DNA of 64,000 bases from positions 1 through 64,000 of the forward strand of contig JBPOHD010000043.1 in NCBI GenBank assembly GCA_052035955.1. The letters run 5' to 3'. How positions within the stretch are numbered: position 1 is the stretch's first letter; every line of letters starts with the position of its first letter. Position numbers and translations under genes: made by a program. The DNA comes from JAEUNJ01 sp052035955. Lineage in GTDB: Bacteria > Pseudomonadota > Gammaproteobacteria > Burkholderiales > Rhodocyclaceae. Below are positions 25,209-34,362 of the stretch, piece by piece. The notes below the pieces were generated by a model that was not told the origin of the DNA, did not search any database, and saw only the letters and a program-made list of their open reading frames with translations.

Positions 25209-28200
25209 TTGCCAAACGACGCCGCAGCACGCACCCTCCTTCGCAGTCTGTGGGTGTTCCTCAGCGGCGCCGTCATGCTGATGGGATCGATCCTGGCCGG
25301 CTGGGCCGCGGTCGCGGCGAACATGGGGATACTCCCCGACGGACGGCGGATCGCCGTCTTCGCGCTGGCGGCGACGGCGCTGGTCGTGGTGGCCGGTTTC
25401 CTCCTCTACCGGCGGACAGGCCTGCGCCTGGACGAATCCGGCGCCGCCCGGGAGGCGGCGACGGCGGCCGACCGGATCGCGCGGCAGCGGCTCGAAGCCG
25501 CCCTGGACGTGGCGCCGGAGGCGGTGCTCGTGCTGGACGTCGCCGCCGATGCCTACGTCTATGCGAACGCCAGCGCGGCCGAGCTCTACGGCATCGGGCG
25601 CGACGAATTCGGTGCCCTGAGGCCGGGCGGCCTGAGCCCGGAGAGGCAACCGGACGGCCGCGATTCCCGCCGGGCGATGGCGGATCTGATGGGCAGGGCA
25701 GCGGCCGGCGAGGCGGTCCAGTCGGAATGGACCTGCCAGCGCCCCGACGGGCGCCAGATCCCCTGCGAGATCCGCCTGGTGCCGCTGCCCGAGGCGGGCC
25801 GCTCCCTGGTCCGGGCCAGCATCATCGACGTCTCCCGCCGCAAGGAGGACGAGCGGCGGCTGCGCCTGTCGGAGGAGAAGTTCGCCCGCTTCTTCCACGC
25901 CAGCCCCGATTACATGACCCTGAGCCGGCTCGACGACGGCCTGATCCTGGATGTGAATGAAGGCTTCGTGGAACTTTCCGGCTGGTCCCGGGAGGAGGCG
26001 GTCGGCCGGACGGCCCTCGACCTGGGCGTCTGGGCCGACCCGAAGGACAGGCGCAACTTCGCGGAGACGATCCGGCGGGACGGCCGCATCAAGAACCACG
26101 AGACCCGGCTGCGGCGGCGGAGCGGAGAGCTTCGCCACTGCCTGATCTCGGCCAGCGTCGTGCGGGTCGGCGACGAGGCCCTTCTGGTCGGCATCGTGCG
26201 CGACATCAGCGAGCGGATCGCCGCCGAGGAGGCCCTTCGCCTGTCGGAGGAAAAGTTCTCCCGCGTCTTCCACGGCAGCCCGGACTACATCACGATCAGC
26301 CGCCTGGAGGACGGGCGCATCCTCGACGCCAACGAGAGCTTCGAGCAGATCATCGGCTGGCCCCGGGCGGAGGCCATCGGCCGCACGGCGGTGGAACTGG
26401 GCATCTGGGCCGACCCGGAGCAGCGCGCCGTACTCGTCGACCTGCTGCGGCGGGACGGCCGGGTGGCCAATTTCGAGATCCGGGTCCGCCGCCGGGACGG
26501 CGAGATCCGCAGCGGCCTGGTGTCGGCGTCGATGGTCCGGGTCGGCGACGAGCCGCTGATGGTGGCCATCCTGCGCGACATCACAGAGCGCATGGCGGCC
26601 GCCGACGCCCTGCGGCTTTCCGAGGAAAAACTCTCCCTCGTCTTCATGAACAGCCCGGATTCGATCACCCTGACGCGGCTCGCCGACGGCCGCTTCTCGG
26701 ACGTCAGCCGCAGCTTCGAGGAGATCGCCGGCTGGCCGCGGGAGGAGTCGATCGGCCGGTCCTCGGTGGACATGGGCATATGGAAGCATCCGGAGCAGCG
26801 CCAGGAACTGGCCCGCCGCCTCAAGGAGGAAGGCGTGGTACGGGATTTCGAATGGACCTTCGTGCGCAAGGACGGGGAGGAACGGATCGGCCTGTCCTCC
26901 GCCGTGATCGTGACCATCGCCGGCGAGCCCTACCTGGTGCTCTTCGTGCGCGACGTGACGAAGCGCAAGCAGGAGGAACTGGCCCTGCGCCTGTCCGAGG
27001 AGAAGTTCTCCAAGCTCTTCGACCTGAATCCGGACCACATCGCCATCGCGGACCTGGCGACCGGCTGCGTCCTGGACGTCAATCGGGCCTTCGAGCAGGG
27101 GACGGGGTGGTCCCGGGAGGAGGTCGTCGGACGACAGACGGTCCAACTGGGGCTCTGGAACGACCCGGCGGCGCGGAACCGGGCGGTATCGGGCGTCATG
27201 CAGGATGGCCATGTATCCGACATGCCCTTCGAGATGCGGCGCCGGGACGGCGAGATCCGCCGCTGCCTGCTTTCCGCCTTCCTGGTGAAGGTGGGGGAAC
27301 GCACGCTCTTCTTCACGGTGGTACGCGACATCACGGAAAGGCTCAGGGCCGAGGATGCGCTTCGCCTGTCGGAGGAGAAGTTCTCCCGCATCTTCCACTA
27401 CAGCCCCGATTACATCGTCCTCACCCGCCTGGCGGACGGCCGGATCTTCGATGCCAACGAGGGCTTCGAGGAAACCAGCGGCTGGACCCGGGAGGAAGCC
27501 CTCGGACACACCTCCCTGGAGATGAACCTGTGGGTGACGCCGGAGGAACGTGACTACTTCGTGGACGTCATGCGGCGGGAAGGGCGCATCCGGAACATGG
27601 AGGCCCGCTATCGTCGCAAGGACGGGGAGATCGGCACCGGCCTGCTGTCCGCCTCCAGCATCGTGGTCTCGGGAGAGCAGTGCCTGGTCACCATCGTCCG
27701 GGACATCACCGACCGCAAACAGGCGGAGGCGGCACTGCAGGCCCTCGCCGAGGACCTGGAACAGCGGGTGGCGAGGCGGACCGAGGACCTCAGCCGCTCC
27801 AACCGGCAACTGAGCGAAACCCTGGAAACCCTGCGCCACGCCCAGGACGAACTGGTGCGCAGCGAGAAGCTGGCCTCCCTCGGGACCCTGGTCGCCGGCG
27901 TGGCCCACGAACTGAACACGCCGCTGGGCAACAGCCTGATGGTGGCCACCACCCTGGCCGAGAAGCACGCGGATTTCGGCCGGCTGGCCGATTCCGGCCA
28001 GCTGCGCCGCAGCGTACTGGCCGCCTATGTCGGCCAGGCCGACGAGGCCCTGCGCATGCTGATCCGCAACCTGCACCAGGCGAGCGAGCTGATCGGGCAT
28101 TTCAAGCGCCTGGCGGTGGACCAGACGAGCACCCAGCGGCGGGCCTTCGACCTGCGCGAGATCGTCGACGACGTGCTGCTCTCGGTGGGTCCCCAGTTCC

Positions 28201-28625
28201 GCAAGACCAGCCACCGGGTGGAAAACCTGGTTCCGGCGGCCCTGGCCTTCGACAGTTATCCGGGGCCCCTCGGCCAGATCCTCACCAACCTGCTCTCGAA
28301 CGCCCTGCTGCACGGCTTCGAGGGGCTCAAGTCCCGCAGCGTCACGGTCGGCGCGCGCAGGACGGACAATGACCGGGTCGTCATCTCGGTGGCCGACGAC
28401 GGTCGCGGCATCCCCGCCGATATCCAGGGGCGGATCTTCGATCCCTTCTTCACCACGCGCATGGGCCGCGGCGGCAGCGGGCTCGGCCTGCACATCGTCT
28501 ACACTCTGGTCACCCGGGTCCTCGGCGGCCGCATCGCCTTCGAGAGCCAGGCCGGCAAGGGGACGACCTTCCACATCACCCTCCCGCAAACCGCACCCGA
28601 GAGCCAAAAGGACGCGACGCCTTGA
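25209..28625 (+). CDS. Multi-PAS sensor histidine kinase (six PAS domains)
   Basis: From a TTG start this is about 1138 residues: two transmembrane segments with a very short loop (about 16-70), one divergent PAS domain, five near-identical PAS units each beginning LRLSEEK, a coiled coil (LAEDLEQRVARRTEDLSRSN), and a kinase core with H900 in GVAHELNTPLG, NLLSNALLHG, DDGRGIPADI, FDPFF and GSGLGLHI. The frame is open far upstream over the nat gene, so the start is uncertain: TTG 25209, GTG 25254 or ATG 25275. The stop overlaps the next gene's TTG start, so this kinase and the REC-DUF3369-GGDEF-EAL protein are coupled. Confidence 0.88.
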   Translation: MPNDAAARTLLRSLWVFLSGAVMLMGSILAGWAAVAANMGILPDGRRIAVFALAATALVVVAGFLLYRRTGLRLDESGAAREAATAADRIARQRLEAALDVAPEAVLVLDVAADAYVYANASAAELYGIGRDEFGALRPGGLSPERQPDGRDSRRAMADLMGRAAAGEAVQSEWTCQRPDGRQIPCEIRLVPLPEAGRSLVRASIIDVSRRKEDERRLRLSEEKFARFFHASPDYMTLSRLDDGLILDVNEGFVELSGWSREEAVGRTALDLGVWADPKDRRNFAETIRRDGRIKNHETRLRRRSGELRHCLISASVVRVGDEALLVGIVRDISERIAAEEALRLSEEKFSRVFHGSPDYITISRLEDGRILDANESFEQIIGWPRAEAIGRTAVELGIWADPEQRAVLVDLLRRDGRVANFEIRVRRRDGEIRSGLVSASMVRVGDEPLMVAILRDITERMAAADALRLSEEKLSLVFMNSPDSITLTRLADGRFSDVSRSFEEIAGWPREESIGRSSVDMGIWKHPEQRQELARRLKEEGVVRDFEWTFVRKDGEERIGLSSAVIVTIAGEPYLVLFVRDVTKRKQEELALRLSEEKFSKLFDLNPDHIAIADLATGCVLDVNRAFEQGTGWSREEVVGRQTVQLGLWNDPAARNRAVSGVMQDGHVSDMPFEMRRRDGEIRRCLLSAFLVKVGERTLFFTVVRDITERLRAEDALRLSEEKFSRIFHYSPDYIVLTRLADGRIFDANEGFEETSGWTREEALGHTSLEMNLWVTPEERDYFVDVMRREGRIRNMEARYRRKDGEIGTGLLSASSIVVSGEQCLVTIVRDITDRKQAEAALQALAEDLEQRVARRTEDLSRSNRQLSETLETLRHAQDELVRSEKLASLGTLVAGVAHELNTPLGNSLMVATTLAEKHADFGRLADSGQLRRSVLAAYVGQADEALRMLIRNLHQASELIGHFKRLAVDQTSTQRRAFDLREIVDDVLLSVGPQFRKTSHRVENLVPAALAFDSYPGPLGQILTNLLSNALLHGFEGLKSRSVTVGARRTDNDRVVISVADDGRGIPADIQGRIFDPFFTTRMGRGGSGLGLHIVYTLVTRVLGGRIAFESQAGKGTTFHITLPQTAPESQKDATP
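25860..27734 (+). repeat. Five in-frame tandem PAS repeats with exact 375-bp period
   Basis: The codons for the LRLSEEK(F/L) motif start at 25860, 26235, 26610, 26985 and 27360, each exactly 375 bases (125 residues) apart. Each unit repeats the same landmarks: SPDY(I/M)T-like core, DANE/DVNE, GWSREEA(V/I)GRTA-like, a VRRRDGEIR-like strand and a (V/L)RDITER exit. This is an internal duplication array inside the kinase gene, not a separate gene. Confidence 0.95.
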
Positions 28626-30877
28626 GACCGAACCCCGCCGAGGGCGACGACCTCTATCCCTTCGCCGACGAGGAAGCGCCCAGGCCCCGGGAACCGGGCC
28701 GCGAGCCCTGGCGCATCCTGATCGTGGACGACGACGAACAGGTCCACGAGGCGACCGTCTTCGCCCTGGCCGACCTGACGATCCAGGACCGGCGGCTGGC
28801 TTTCCTGCACGCCCACAGCGGCGCCGAGGCCCGGGAGATATTGCGCCGTTCGGCCGACGTGGCGGTGATCCTCCTCGACGTGGTGATGGAGGAGGAGGAC
28901 ACGGGGCTGCGCATGGTCCAGGTGATCCGGGAGGAACTGGGCCTGAGAGAGACCCGCATCATCCTGCGCACGGGGCAGCCCGGCTACGCGCCGGAACTGG
29001 ACGCGATCCGGGACTACGACATCAACGACTACCGGACCAAGTCCGAATTGACGCGGACCCGGCTGGTCACCTCCCTGATCGCGGCGATCCGCTCCTACGA
29101 GCAGATACGGACGATCTCCCACAGCCGGCGCGGTCTGGAACGGATCATCCGCTCGGCGACGGACCTCTTCGACCGGCGGGCCATCGAGTCCTTCGCCGAG
29201 GGCGTGTTGCTCCAGATCGCCTCCCTGCTGGGGATTCCCGCCGACGGCATCGTCTGCGCCCGCTGGGGCCTGCCGGCGGAAGGCCGCGAGCGGGACCATT
29301 GCTACGTCATCTGCGGCCTGGGCGCCTATGCCGGCACGAGCAACCGGCCCCTGGCGGAACTCGGGGACCGGCAGGCGGAGGAAGCCGTGGCCACCAGCCT
29401 GGAGCGCCGGGCGAGCACCTTCGGCGACCGATCCAATACGCTGTACGTGAGCTTCGAGGGACGGGAAGGCGCCGTCTACGTGCGCTCGCCGGCCTCCCTG
29501 GATCCGCTGGACCAGCAGCTCCTCGAGGTTTTCGCGGCCAACATCGCCGTCGGCTTCGCCAACGTCCACCTCTTCGAGCGGCTGCGCTTCCTCGCCTACA
29601 ACGATCCCCTGACCGGCCTGCCGAACCGGCGCGGCTTCATCCGGGCGCTGGAGGATGCGGCGGCCGGGGAGGCCACCGGGCAGATGACCGTGTGCCTGCT
29701 CGACATCGACCGCTTCTCGGACATCAACGATGCGCTGGGCAGCGACCTGGCCGACGAGTTCCTGGCCGGGGTCGGCGCCCGCCTGCGCGCCAGGCTGCCG
29801 GCGTCGATCGCGCTGGCGCGGGTCTCGGGCGACATCTTCGCCCTGGCCGGGCCTTCGCGGGAGATTTCGGCAGAGGCGGTGCTGGAGACGCTCAGGGAGC
29901 CGTTCTTCCTGCACGGCGACTATCCGATCGGCTTGTCCGCCACCGTCGGCATCGTCCATCTTCAGGGCAGCGTCCAGGACGCCAAGGAAGTGATGCAGCA
30001 GGCGACCCTGGCCCTCAACCGGGCAAAGGACCAGGCTCGGGGCGAATACGTCGCCTACACGGAGCAGATGCGCCTGGAATCGCGGGCCAAGCTGGACCTG
30101 CTGCATGCATTGCGGGCGGCGATCCGCTCGCGCGCCATGTTCCTCCACTACCAGCCGCAGGTGGCCGTGGCCGACGGCCGCGTGGTGGGTGCCGAGGCCC
30201 TGCTGCGCTGGCGCCGGGAGGACGGACGCCACGTATCCCCGGCCGAGTTCATCCCGCTGGCCGAGCGCTCGGGGCTGATCGTCGAACTCGGCGCCTGGGT
30301 AATCGGCGAGGCCTGCCGCCAGTTGCGCGAATGGTCGATGGCCGGGGTCGATGACCTGCGCATGGCGATCAACGTCTCCATGGCCCAGTTCCGCTCGGGG
30401 TCCTTCCTCGCCACGCTGCAGGAAGCCATTGCCCGCAACCGCCTCTCGCCCGAGGCGATCGAGATCGAGATCACCGAGGGCATGGTGATGGAGGACGTGG
30501 AATCGACCATCGCCACGCTGCGCGCCCTCAAGGGCATCGGCGTCAGCATCGCCATCGACGATTTCGGGACCGGCTTCTCGTCCCTGGCCTACCTTCAGCG
30601 CCTGCCGGTCGATGTCATGAAGGTGGACCGGGCCTTCGTCCGCGGCATCGGCGAGGGCCGCTCGGCGGAGCGGATCGCCGAGATGATCGTCGCCCTGGGC
30701 CGCACCCTGGACCTGCAGACGGTGGCCGAGGGCGTCGAGTCGGAGGAGCAGATGGACGTGGTCCGCCGCTGGGGCTGCCAGATGGTCCAGGGCTATTTCC
30801 ACGCCCGGCCGATGGACGCGGCGGCCTTCCTGGACTGGGTGCGCCAGCGCCGCCCCGGGGCGCCGGCGGCGGGCTAG
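28622..30877 (+). CDS. REC-DUF3369-GGDEF-EAL response regulator
   Basis: This 751-residue protein has a receiver domain (ILIVDDDEQVHEA; phospho-acceptor in VILLDVVM, about residue 86), a DUF3369 sensory domain (about 160-320), a GGDEF domain and an EAL domain. The GGDEF signature is replaced by SGDIF (about 402-406), so cyclase activity is doubtful. The EAL domain is intact (GAEALLRW about 525, INVS, EITEGM, IDDFGTGFSS, KVDR), so the likely output is c-di-GMP hydrolysis. The start is TTG, overlapping the upstream kinase stop. Confidence 0.9.
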   Translation: MRPNPAEGDDLYPFADEEAPRPREPGREPWRILIVDDDEQVHEATVFALADLTIQDRRLAFLHAHSGAEAREILRRSADVAVILLDVVMEEEDTGLRMVQVIREELGLRETRIILRTGQPGYAPELDAIRDYDINDYRTKSELTRTRLVTSLIAAIRSYEQIRTISHSRRGLERIIRSATDLFDRRAIESFAEGVLLQIASLLGIPADGIVCARWGLPAEGRERDHCYVICGLGAYAGTSNRPLAELGDRQAEEAVATSLERRASTFGDRSNTLYVSFEGREGAVYVRSPASLDPLDQQLLEVFAANIAVGFANVHLFERLRFLAYNDPLTGLPNRRGFIRALEDAAAGEATGQMTVCLLDIDRFSDINDALGSDLADEFLAGVGARLRARLPASIALARVSGDIFALAGPSREISAEAVLETLREPFFLHGDYPIGLSATVGIVHLQGSVQDAKEVMQQATLALNRAKDQARGEYVAYTEQMRLESRAKLDLLHALRAAIRSRAMFLHYQPQVAVADGRVVGAEALLRWRREDGRHVSPAEFIPLAERSGLIVELGAWVIGEACRQLREWSMAGVDDLRMAINVSMAQFRSGSFLATLQEAIARNRLSPEAIEIEITEGMVMEDVESTIATLRALKGIGVSIAIDDFGTGFSSLAYLQRLPVDVMKVDRAFVRGIGEGRSAERIAEMIVALGRTLDLQTVAEGVESEEQMDVVRRWGCQMVQGYFHARPMDAAAFLDWVRQRRPGAPAAG

Positions 30878-31635
30878 TGCAGGCCGGCCGGCGCCGCTCC
30901 GCCGGCGGCCGCCTCCCGTCCATTGACGAGTTCCAGCAGCCGGTTGAGGTTGCCCAGCGAGGCCAGGTGCAGGAAGACCAGGCCGAGGGCGCCGTTGCGG
31001 AACAGCTCGAGGGCCTCCGCATCACCCAGGGCGCCGAGCTTCTGCTCGTCCACGGCAAGGAAACTGCCGATGTCGTGGCGGTTGCCGGCCCGGGTCTCGA
31101 CCCGGGCGGACAGCTCCTTGAACAGGCCGAGCTCGTCCATTCGCGCCACCATGGCCTGGGTGCGCAAGAACTCGCCCTGGAAGCTGCGCAGGAAGGCGAG
31201 GACCTCCTCCAGCCGCCGGGTCGGCTTGCCGTCGGCGCCGATCAGCAGCTCGCCCTGGTCCACGGACAGGCCCTCGTAGTTGGCATCGACGCAGACCAGC
31301 AACTGGGCATCGGGACCCGACTCGGCCAGCACGAAGGGATAGCGGCGCACGAAGGCGGGAACGTAGCGGGCTTCCCAGCGTCCGCCGGCATCGACATAGA
31401 GGTTCTCGTTGGGGCGCACCCCCACGAGCACGACCGGCGACACCTTGCCTTCCCGGTTGCGGGCGAAGACGATCGGGTATTCCTTGGCGGCTTCCGCGAA
31501 CTCGACCCCGGCGACCAGGATGGCGGTCGTGTCGCGGGCGAACAGGAAGGGATGCTCGATGGGCGCGAGCTTGAGGTTCCGGTGCTCGATGGTGTTGAGC
31601 GCCGTGACCTTGCGGTAGAAGGCGAATTGGCTCAT
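30874..31635 (-). CDS. SapC-like protein
   Basis: This 253-residue protein resembles the SapC family: an N-terminal YRKVTALNTIEHRNLKLAPI block and a VVLVGVRPNENLYVD segment. SapC was named from S-layer gene clusters, but homologues are widespread and their role is unclear. No S-layer genes are nearby. Its TAG stop overlaps the TAG of the convergent EAL gene, sharing two bases. It is probably transcribed alone. Confidence 0.75.
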   Translation of the reverse strand: MSQFAFYRKVTALNTIEHRNLKLAPIEHPFLFARDTTAILVAGVEFAEAAKEYPIVFARNREGKVSPVVLVGVRPNENLYVDAGGRWEARYVPAFVRRYPFVLAESGPDAQLLVCVDANYEGLSVDQGELLIGADGKPTRRLEEVLAFLRSFQGEFLRTQAMVARMDELGLFKELSARVETRAGNRHDIGSFLAVDEQKLGALGDAEALELFRNGALGLVFLHLASLGNLNRLLELVNGREAAAGGAAPAGLH

Positions 31636-31709
31636 GGGCGGATTCTATTCGCAAACGCCGGGCCGTCCCGGCCCGGGGTCCGTTCTCATTCGGTCGGCGC
31701 GCGCCCGAA

Positions 31710-32606
31710 CTAGGGAACGACGAGGGCGGCGGCGCGGCGCTGGGCCCGCCAGTTGATGAAGGACATCAGGGCCAGGCCGGCGCCGATCAGCAGCATGCCG
31801 GCCAGTTCCAGAGGGGCGACGCGTTCGCCGAGGGCGAACCTCGAGGACAGGTTGGCCACCACCGGGACGCCGAGGACGGACAGCCCCGCCTGCCAGGCCG
31901 GGAGGCTTTCCAGGACCCGCAGCCAGAGGATCCACCCCAGCGCCGTGCTGACCAGGGCGATGAAGGCCAGGATGCCGACGAAGGCCGGCGTCCAGTGGGT
32001 GGGAATCTCGTCCACAGCCAGCGTGACGGCGGCCAGCAGCAGGGTGCCGGCCAGCATCTGCCAGGCCGTCAGGGACAGCAGGTCGCCGCCCAGCTCCGAC
32101 CGCCAGCGCTTGACGAAGACGGTGCCGATCGCCCAGCAGAGGGCGGCGCCCAGCCCGAGCAGCTTGCTGAACAGGCTGGAGGCCATGCTCCAGGGCGCGA
32201 TGAAAAGGACGAGCCCGGTCAGGGCGCTGCCGGCGGCCACCCATTCGATGCCGCGCACCGGCTCGGACAGGAAGACCCGGCCGAGCAGCAGCGTCCAGAT
32301 CGGCATGGTGAAGATCAGCACCGAGGTGCGGCCGGCGCCGCCCTCGACCAGGGCCCAGGTCTGGAAGACCAGGAAGAGCCCGGACTGGACCGCGCCTATG
32401 CCGCCGGTCTTGGCCAGGGCGCGGGGCCCGAGGGGACGGCGCATGGCCAGCAGCACCCCGAACAGGGCGCAGGTGCCGACGACCGAGCGCAGGAAGGCGA
32501 AGCGGAAGGGGCCGGCGAAGTCCAGGGCCTGCTTGGCGAGGACCCAGGAGTATCCCCAGATCAGGGTGAGCAGGAAGAGGGCCGCCAGGCCGCGGGGGGT
32601 TCGCAT
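31710..32606 (-). CDS. EamA/DMT-superfamily transporter
   Basis: About 298 residues from the ATG at 32606, with roughly ten hydrophobic segments in two homologous EamA halves (LAALFLLTLIWGYSWVLAKQ at the start; LGLGAALCWAIGTVFVKRW opening the second half). Members export metabolites such as amino acids or nucleobases; the substrate is not predictable. An upstream in-frame ATG would overlap tatD, so the shorter start is preferred. It lies 43 bases downstream of tatD on the same strand. Confidence 0.88.
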   Translation of the reverse strand: MRTPRGLAALFLLTLIWGYSWVLAKQALDFAGPFRFAFLRSVVGTCALFGVLLAMRRPLGPRALAKTGGIGAVQSGLFLVFQTWALVEGGAGRTSVLIFTMPIWTLLLGRVFLSEPVRGIEWVAAGSALTGLVLFIAPWSMASSLFSKLLGLGAALCWAIGTVFVKRWRSELGGDLLSLTAWQMLAGTLLLAAVTLAVDEIPTHWTPAFVGILAFIALVSTALGWILWLRVLESLPAWQAGLSVLGVPVVANLSSRFALGERVAPLELAGMLLIGAGLALMSFINWRAQRRAAALVVP

Positions 32607-32649
32607 GGGGTCGGGAAACACGTCGGGAGGGGTCTGGCGCGGCGCGGGC

Positions 32650-33441
32650 TCAGTCCAGGGTGGGGAGGACGGCCCGGGCATTGGCGGAGGTCGCGCGGAC
32701 GACCTCCTCGACCGTCAGGCCCCGGAGCCCGGCCAGCACGGCGGCGATGCGCGGCAATTCGGCCGGCTCGTTGCGGCCGCGGCCCAGCCATGCCGGCGGT
32801 ATGTCGGGGGCATCGGTCTCGAGGACGATGGTGGACAGCGGCAGGGTGGCGGCCAGTTCGCGCAGGCGGGTGGCGCGGTCGTGGGTCATGGCGCCGCCGA
32901 AGCCGAGCCGGAAGCCGAGCCGGATGAACTCGTCGGCCTGTTGGCGGCTGCCGTTGAAGGCATGGGCGATGCCGCCGGGCACACCGGCCCGCCGCAGTTC
33001 CCGGAGGACCGCATCCACCGCCCGGCGGACGTGCAGCAGCACGGGAAGCTTCCGCTCCCGGGCCAGGCGCAGCTGGTCGGCGAACCAGCGGACCTGGCGC
33101 GCCTCGTTCCGGGGCTCGACGAAGAAATCCAGCCCGATCTCGCCGACGGCGACCGGCCGCGCCTCGTCCAGGGACTCGTCCAGCACGCGTTCCAGGGCGG
33201 CAAGGTCGTCCGCCGCCGCCCTGTCCACGTACATCGGATGGATGCCGTAGGCGGGAACGCAGCCCGGGAACTCCCGGCAGACGCTGGCCACGGCGCCGAA
33301 GTTGGCCCGCTCCACGGCCGGGACGACGATGCGGGCCACCCCCGCCGCGGCGGCGCGGCCCGCCACCGCCGTCCGGTCGACGTCGAACTCGGCGGCGTCC
33401 AGGTGGCAGTGGGTGTCGATCAGTTCCGCGGCGCCGGTCAC
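32650..33441 (-). CDS. tatD: TatD-family metal-dependent hydrolase/DNase
   Basis: This 263-residue protein starts at GTG 33441, overlapping the rhodanese TGA. It has the TatD signature IDTHCHLD, a central GEIGLDFF, an HVRRAVDAV segment (H replacing the usual Q at that block), HAFNGS and the C-terminal ETDAPDIPP. TatD proteins are Mg-dependent 3'-5' exonucleases or related hydrolases; they are not part of Tat export. Being downstream of isc-linked genes suggests co-transcription. Confidence 0.9.
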   Translation of the reverse strand: MTGAAELIDTHCHLDAAEFDVDRTAVAGRAAAAGVARIVVPAVERANFGAVASVCREFPGCVPAYGIHPMYVDRAAADDLAALERVLDESLDEARPVAVGEIGLDFFVEPRNEARQVRWFADQLRLARERKLPVLLHVRRAVDAVLRELRRAGVPGGIAHAFNGSRQQADEFIRLGFRLGFGGAMTHDRATRLRELAATLPLSTIVLETDAPDIPPAWLGRGRNEPAELPRIAAVLAGLRGLTVEEVVRATSANARAVLPTLD

Positions 33442-34097
33442 TTCCTGCCGGCCGGCGCGGTGGCGAGCCCGAGGCTCTTCCAGGCCTGCATTCCCCCCCG
33501 GTACCACTTGAGCTTGTGGGGCGGATAGCCCAGGGCGAGCAGCTGCCGGATGTTGGTCGGCGACTGGCCGCACCAGATGCCGTTGCAGTAGAAGACGAGG
33601 GTCCGGGCGTTCTCGAAATTCCACAGGGGGCCGGTGCGGGCGGCGCCGAAGACCAGTTCCAGGGTCTCGGCGATGGCCTGGGGATCGGCGTGGGAGGGAT
33701 GCAGCCGCGTCCAGGGGATGTGGACGGCGCCGGGAATGATGCCCGAGCGCTGCAGCCAGTCGGCCTCCCGGGAATCGACGACGAGCACGCCGTCGTCGCG
33801 CCGGGTGATGCGCTTCAGGTACTCCAGGAGCTCCAGTTCGCCGATGGTCTCCACCCCGGGTGCCAGGTGCATGGGCTGCACGCAGAAGGGGGGGCAGGGC
33901 CTGGAGGTCAGCGCGTAGTCGGGATCGATCTCGCCCTGGTTGTCCTGGTCGCGGACGATGCGGAACAGCCGTCCCTCATGGATGACATCCAGGTAGGGCT
34001 GGTCGGCGGTGATGCCCACCGGCTTGTCCTCGGCCGGGGCCGGGCCGGCCGCCAGCAGCGCCGCCAGGGCAAGCGCGGCGGCAATCCGCCGGGACAT
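33438..34097 (-). CDS. Periplasmic rhodanese-like protein
   Basis: This 219-residue protein has an Ala/Leu signal peptide (about 1-22), an N-terminal extension with a CPPFC pair (C68, C72), and a rhodanese domain with VLVVDSREADWLQ and an active-site loop beginning YCNGIWCGQS (C171 likely the persulfide cysteine, C176 nearby). It would handle sulfur or sulfane groups in the periplasm, or act as a redox protein. It is one base after iscX and overlaps tatD, so it is in the tail of the isc operon. Confidence 0.85.
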   Translation of the reverse strand: MSRRIAAALALAALLAAGPAPAEDKPVGITADQPYLDVIHEGRLFRIVRDQDNQGEIDPDYALTSRPCPPFCVQPMHLAPGVETIGELELLEYLKRITRRDDGVLVVDSREADWLQRSGIIPGAVHIPWTRLHPSHADPQAIAETLELVFGAARTGPLWNFENARTLVFYCNGIWCGQSPTNIRQLLALGYPPHKLKWYRGGMQAWKSLGLATAPAGRK

Positions 34098-34098
34098 C

Positions 34099-34293
34099 TC
34101 AGGCCACCTCGTCGATCCAGGCCTGCTGGATGGCTTCCAGGACCCGCTCGCCGCAGTGCTTCGGGTCGTCGGCGAAGCCCGGCAGGGCCATGACCCAGTT
34201 CATCAGGTCGACGAAGTTCACCCGCGTCGGATCCACGTCCGGCCGCGCCTCGGCCAGCTCGATGGCGATGTCATTGATGTCGGTCCATTTCAT
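34099..34293 (-). CDS. iscX: IscX, Fe-S assembly regulator
   Basis: This 64-residue acidic protein begins MKWTDINDIAIELAEARPDV and contains VNFVDLMNWVMALPGFADDP, the hallmark of IscX (YfhJ). It binds IscS and iron and modulates Fe-S assembly. A GGGAGCA ribosome site precedes the ATG. It is 69 bases downstream of fdx in the usual isc order. Confidence 0.95.
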   Translation of the reverse strand: MKWTDINDIAIELAEARPDVDPTRVNFVDLMNWVMALPGFADDPKHCGERVLEAIQQAWIDEVA

Positions 34294-34362
34294 GACTGCT
34301 CCCTTTGATCCTGGAAACCGCCGTTCGTTCACCCCGGCGAACACGGAGGGCCCGGCGGAATA

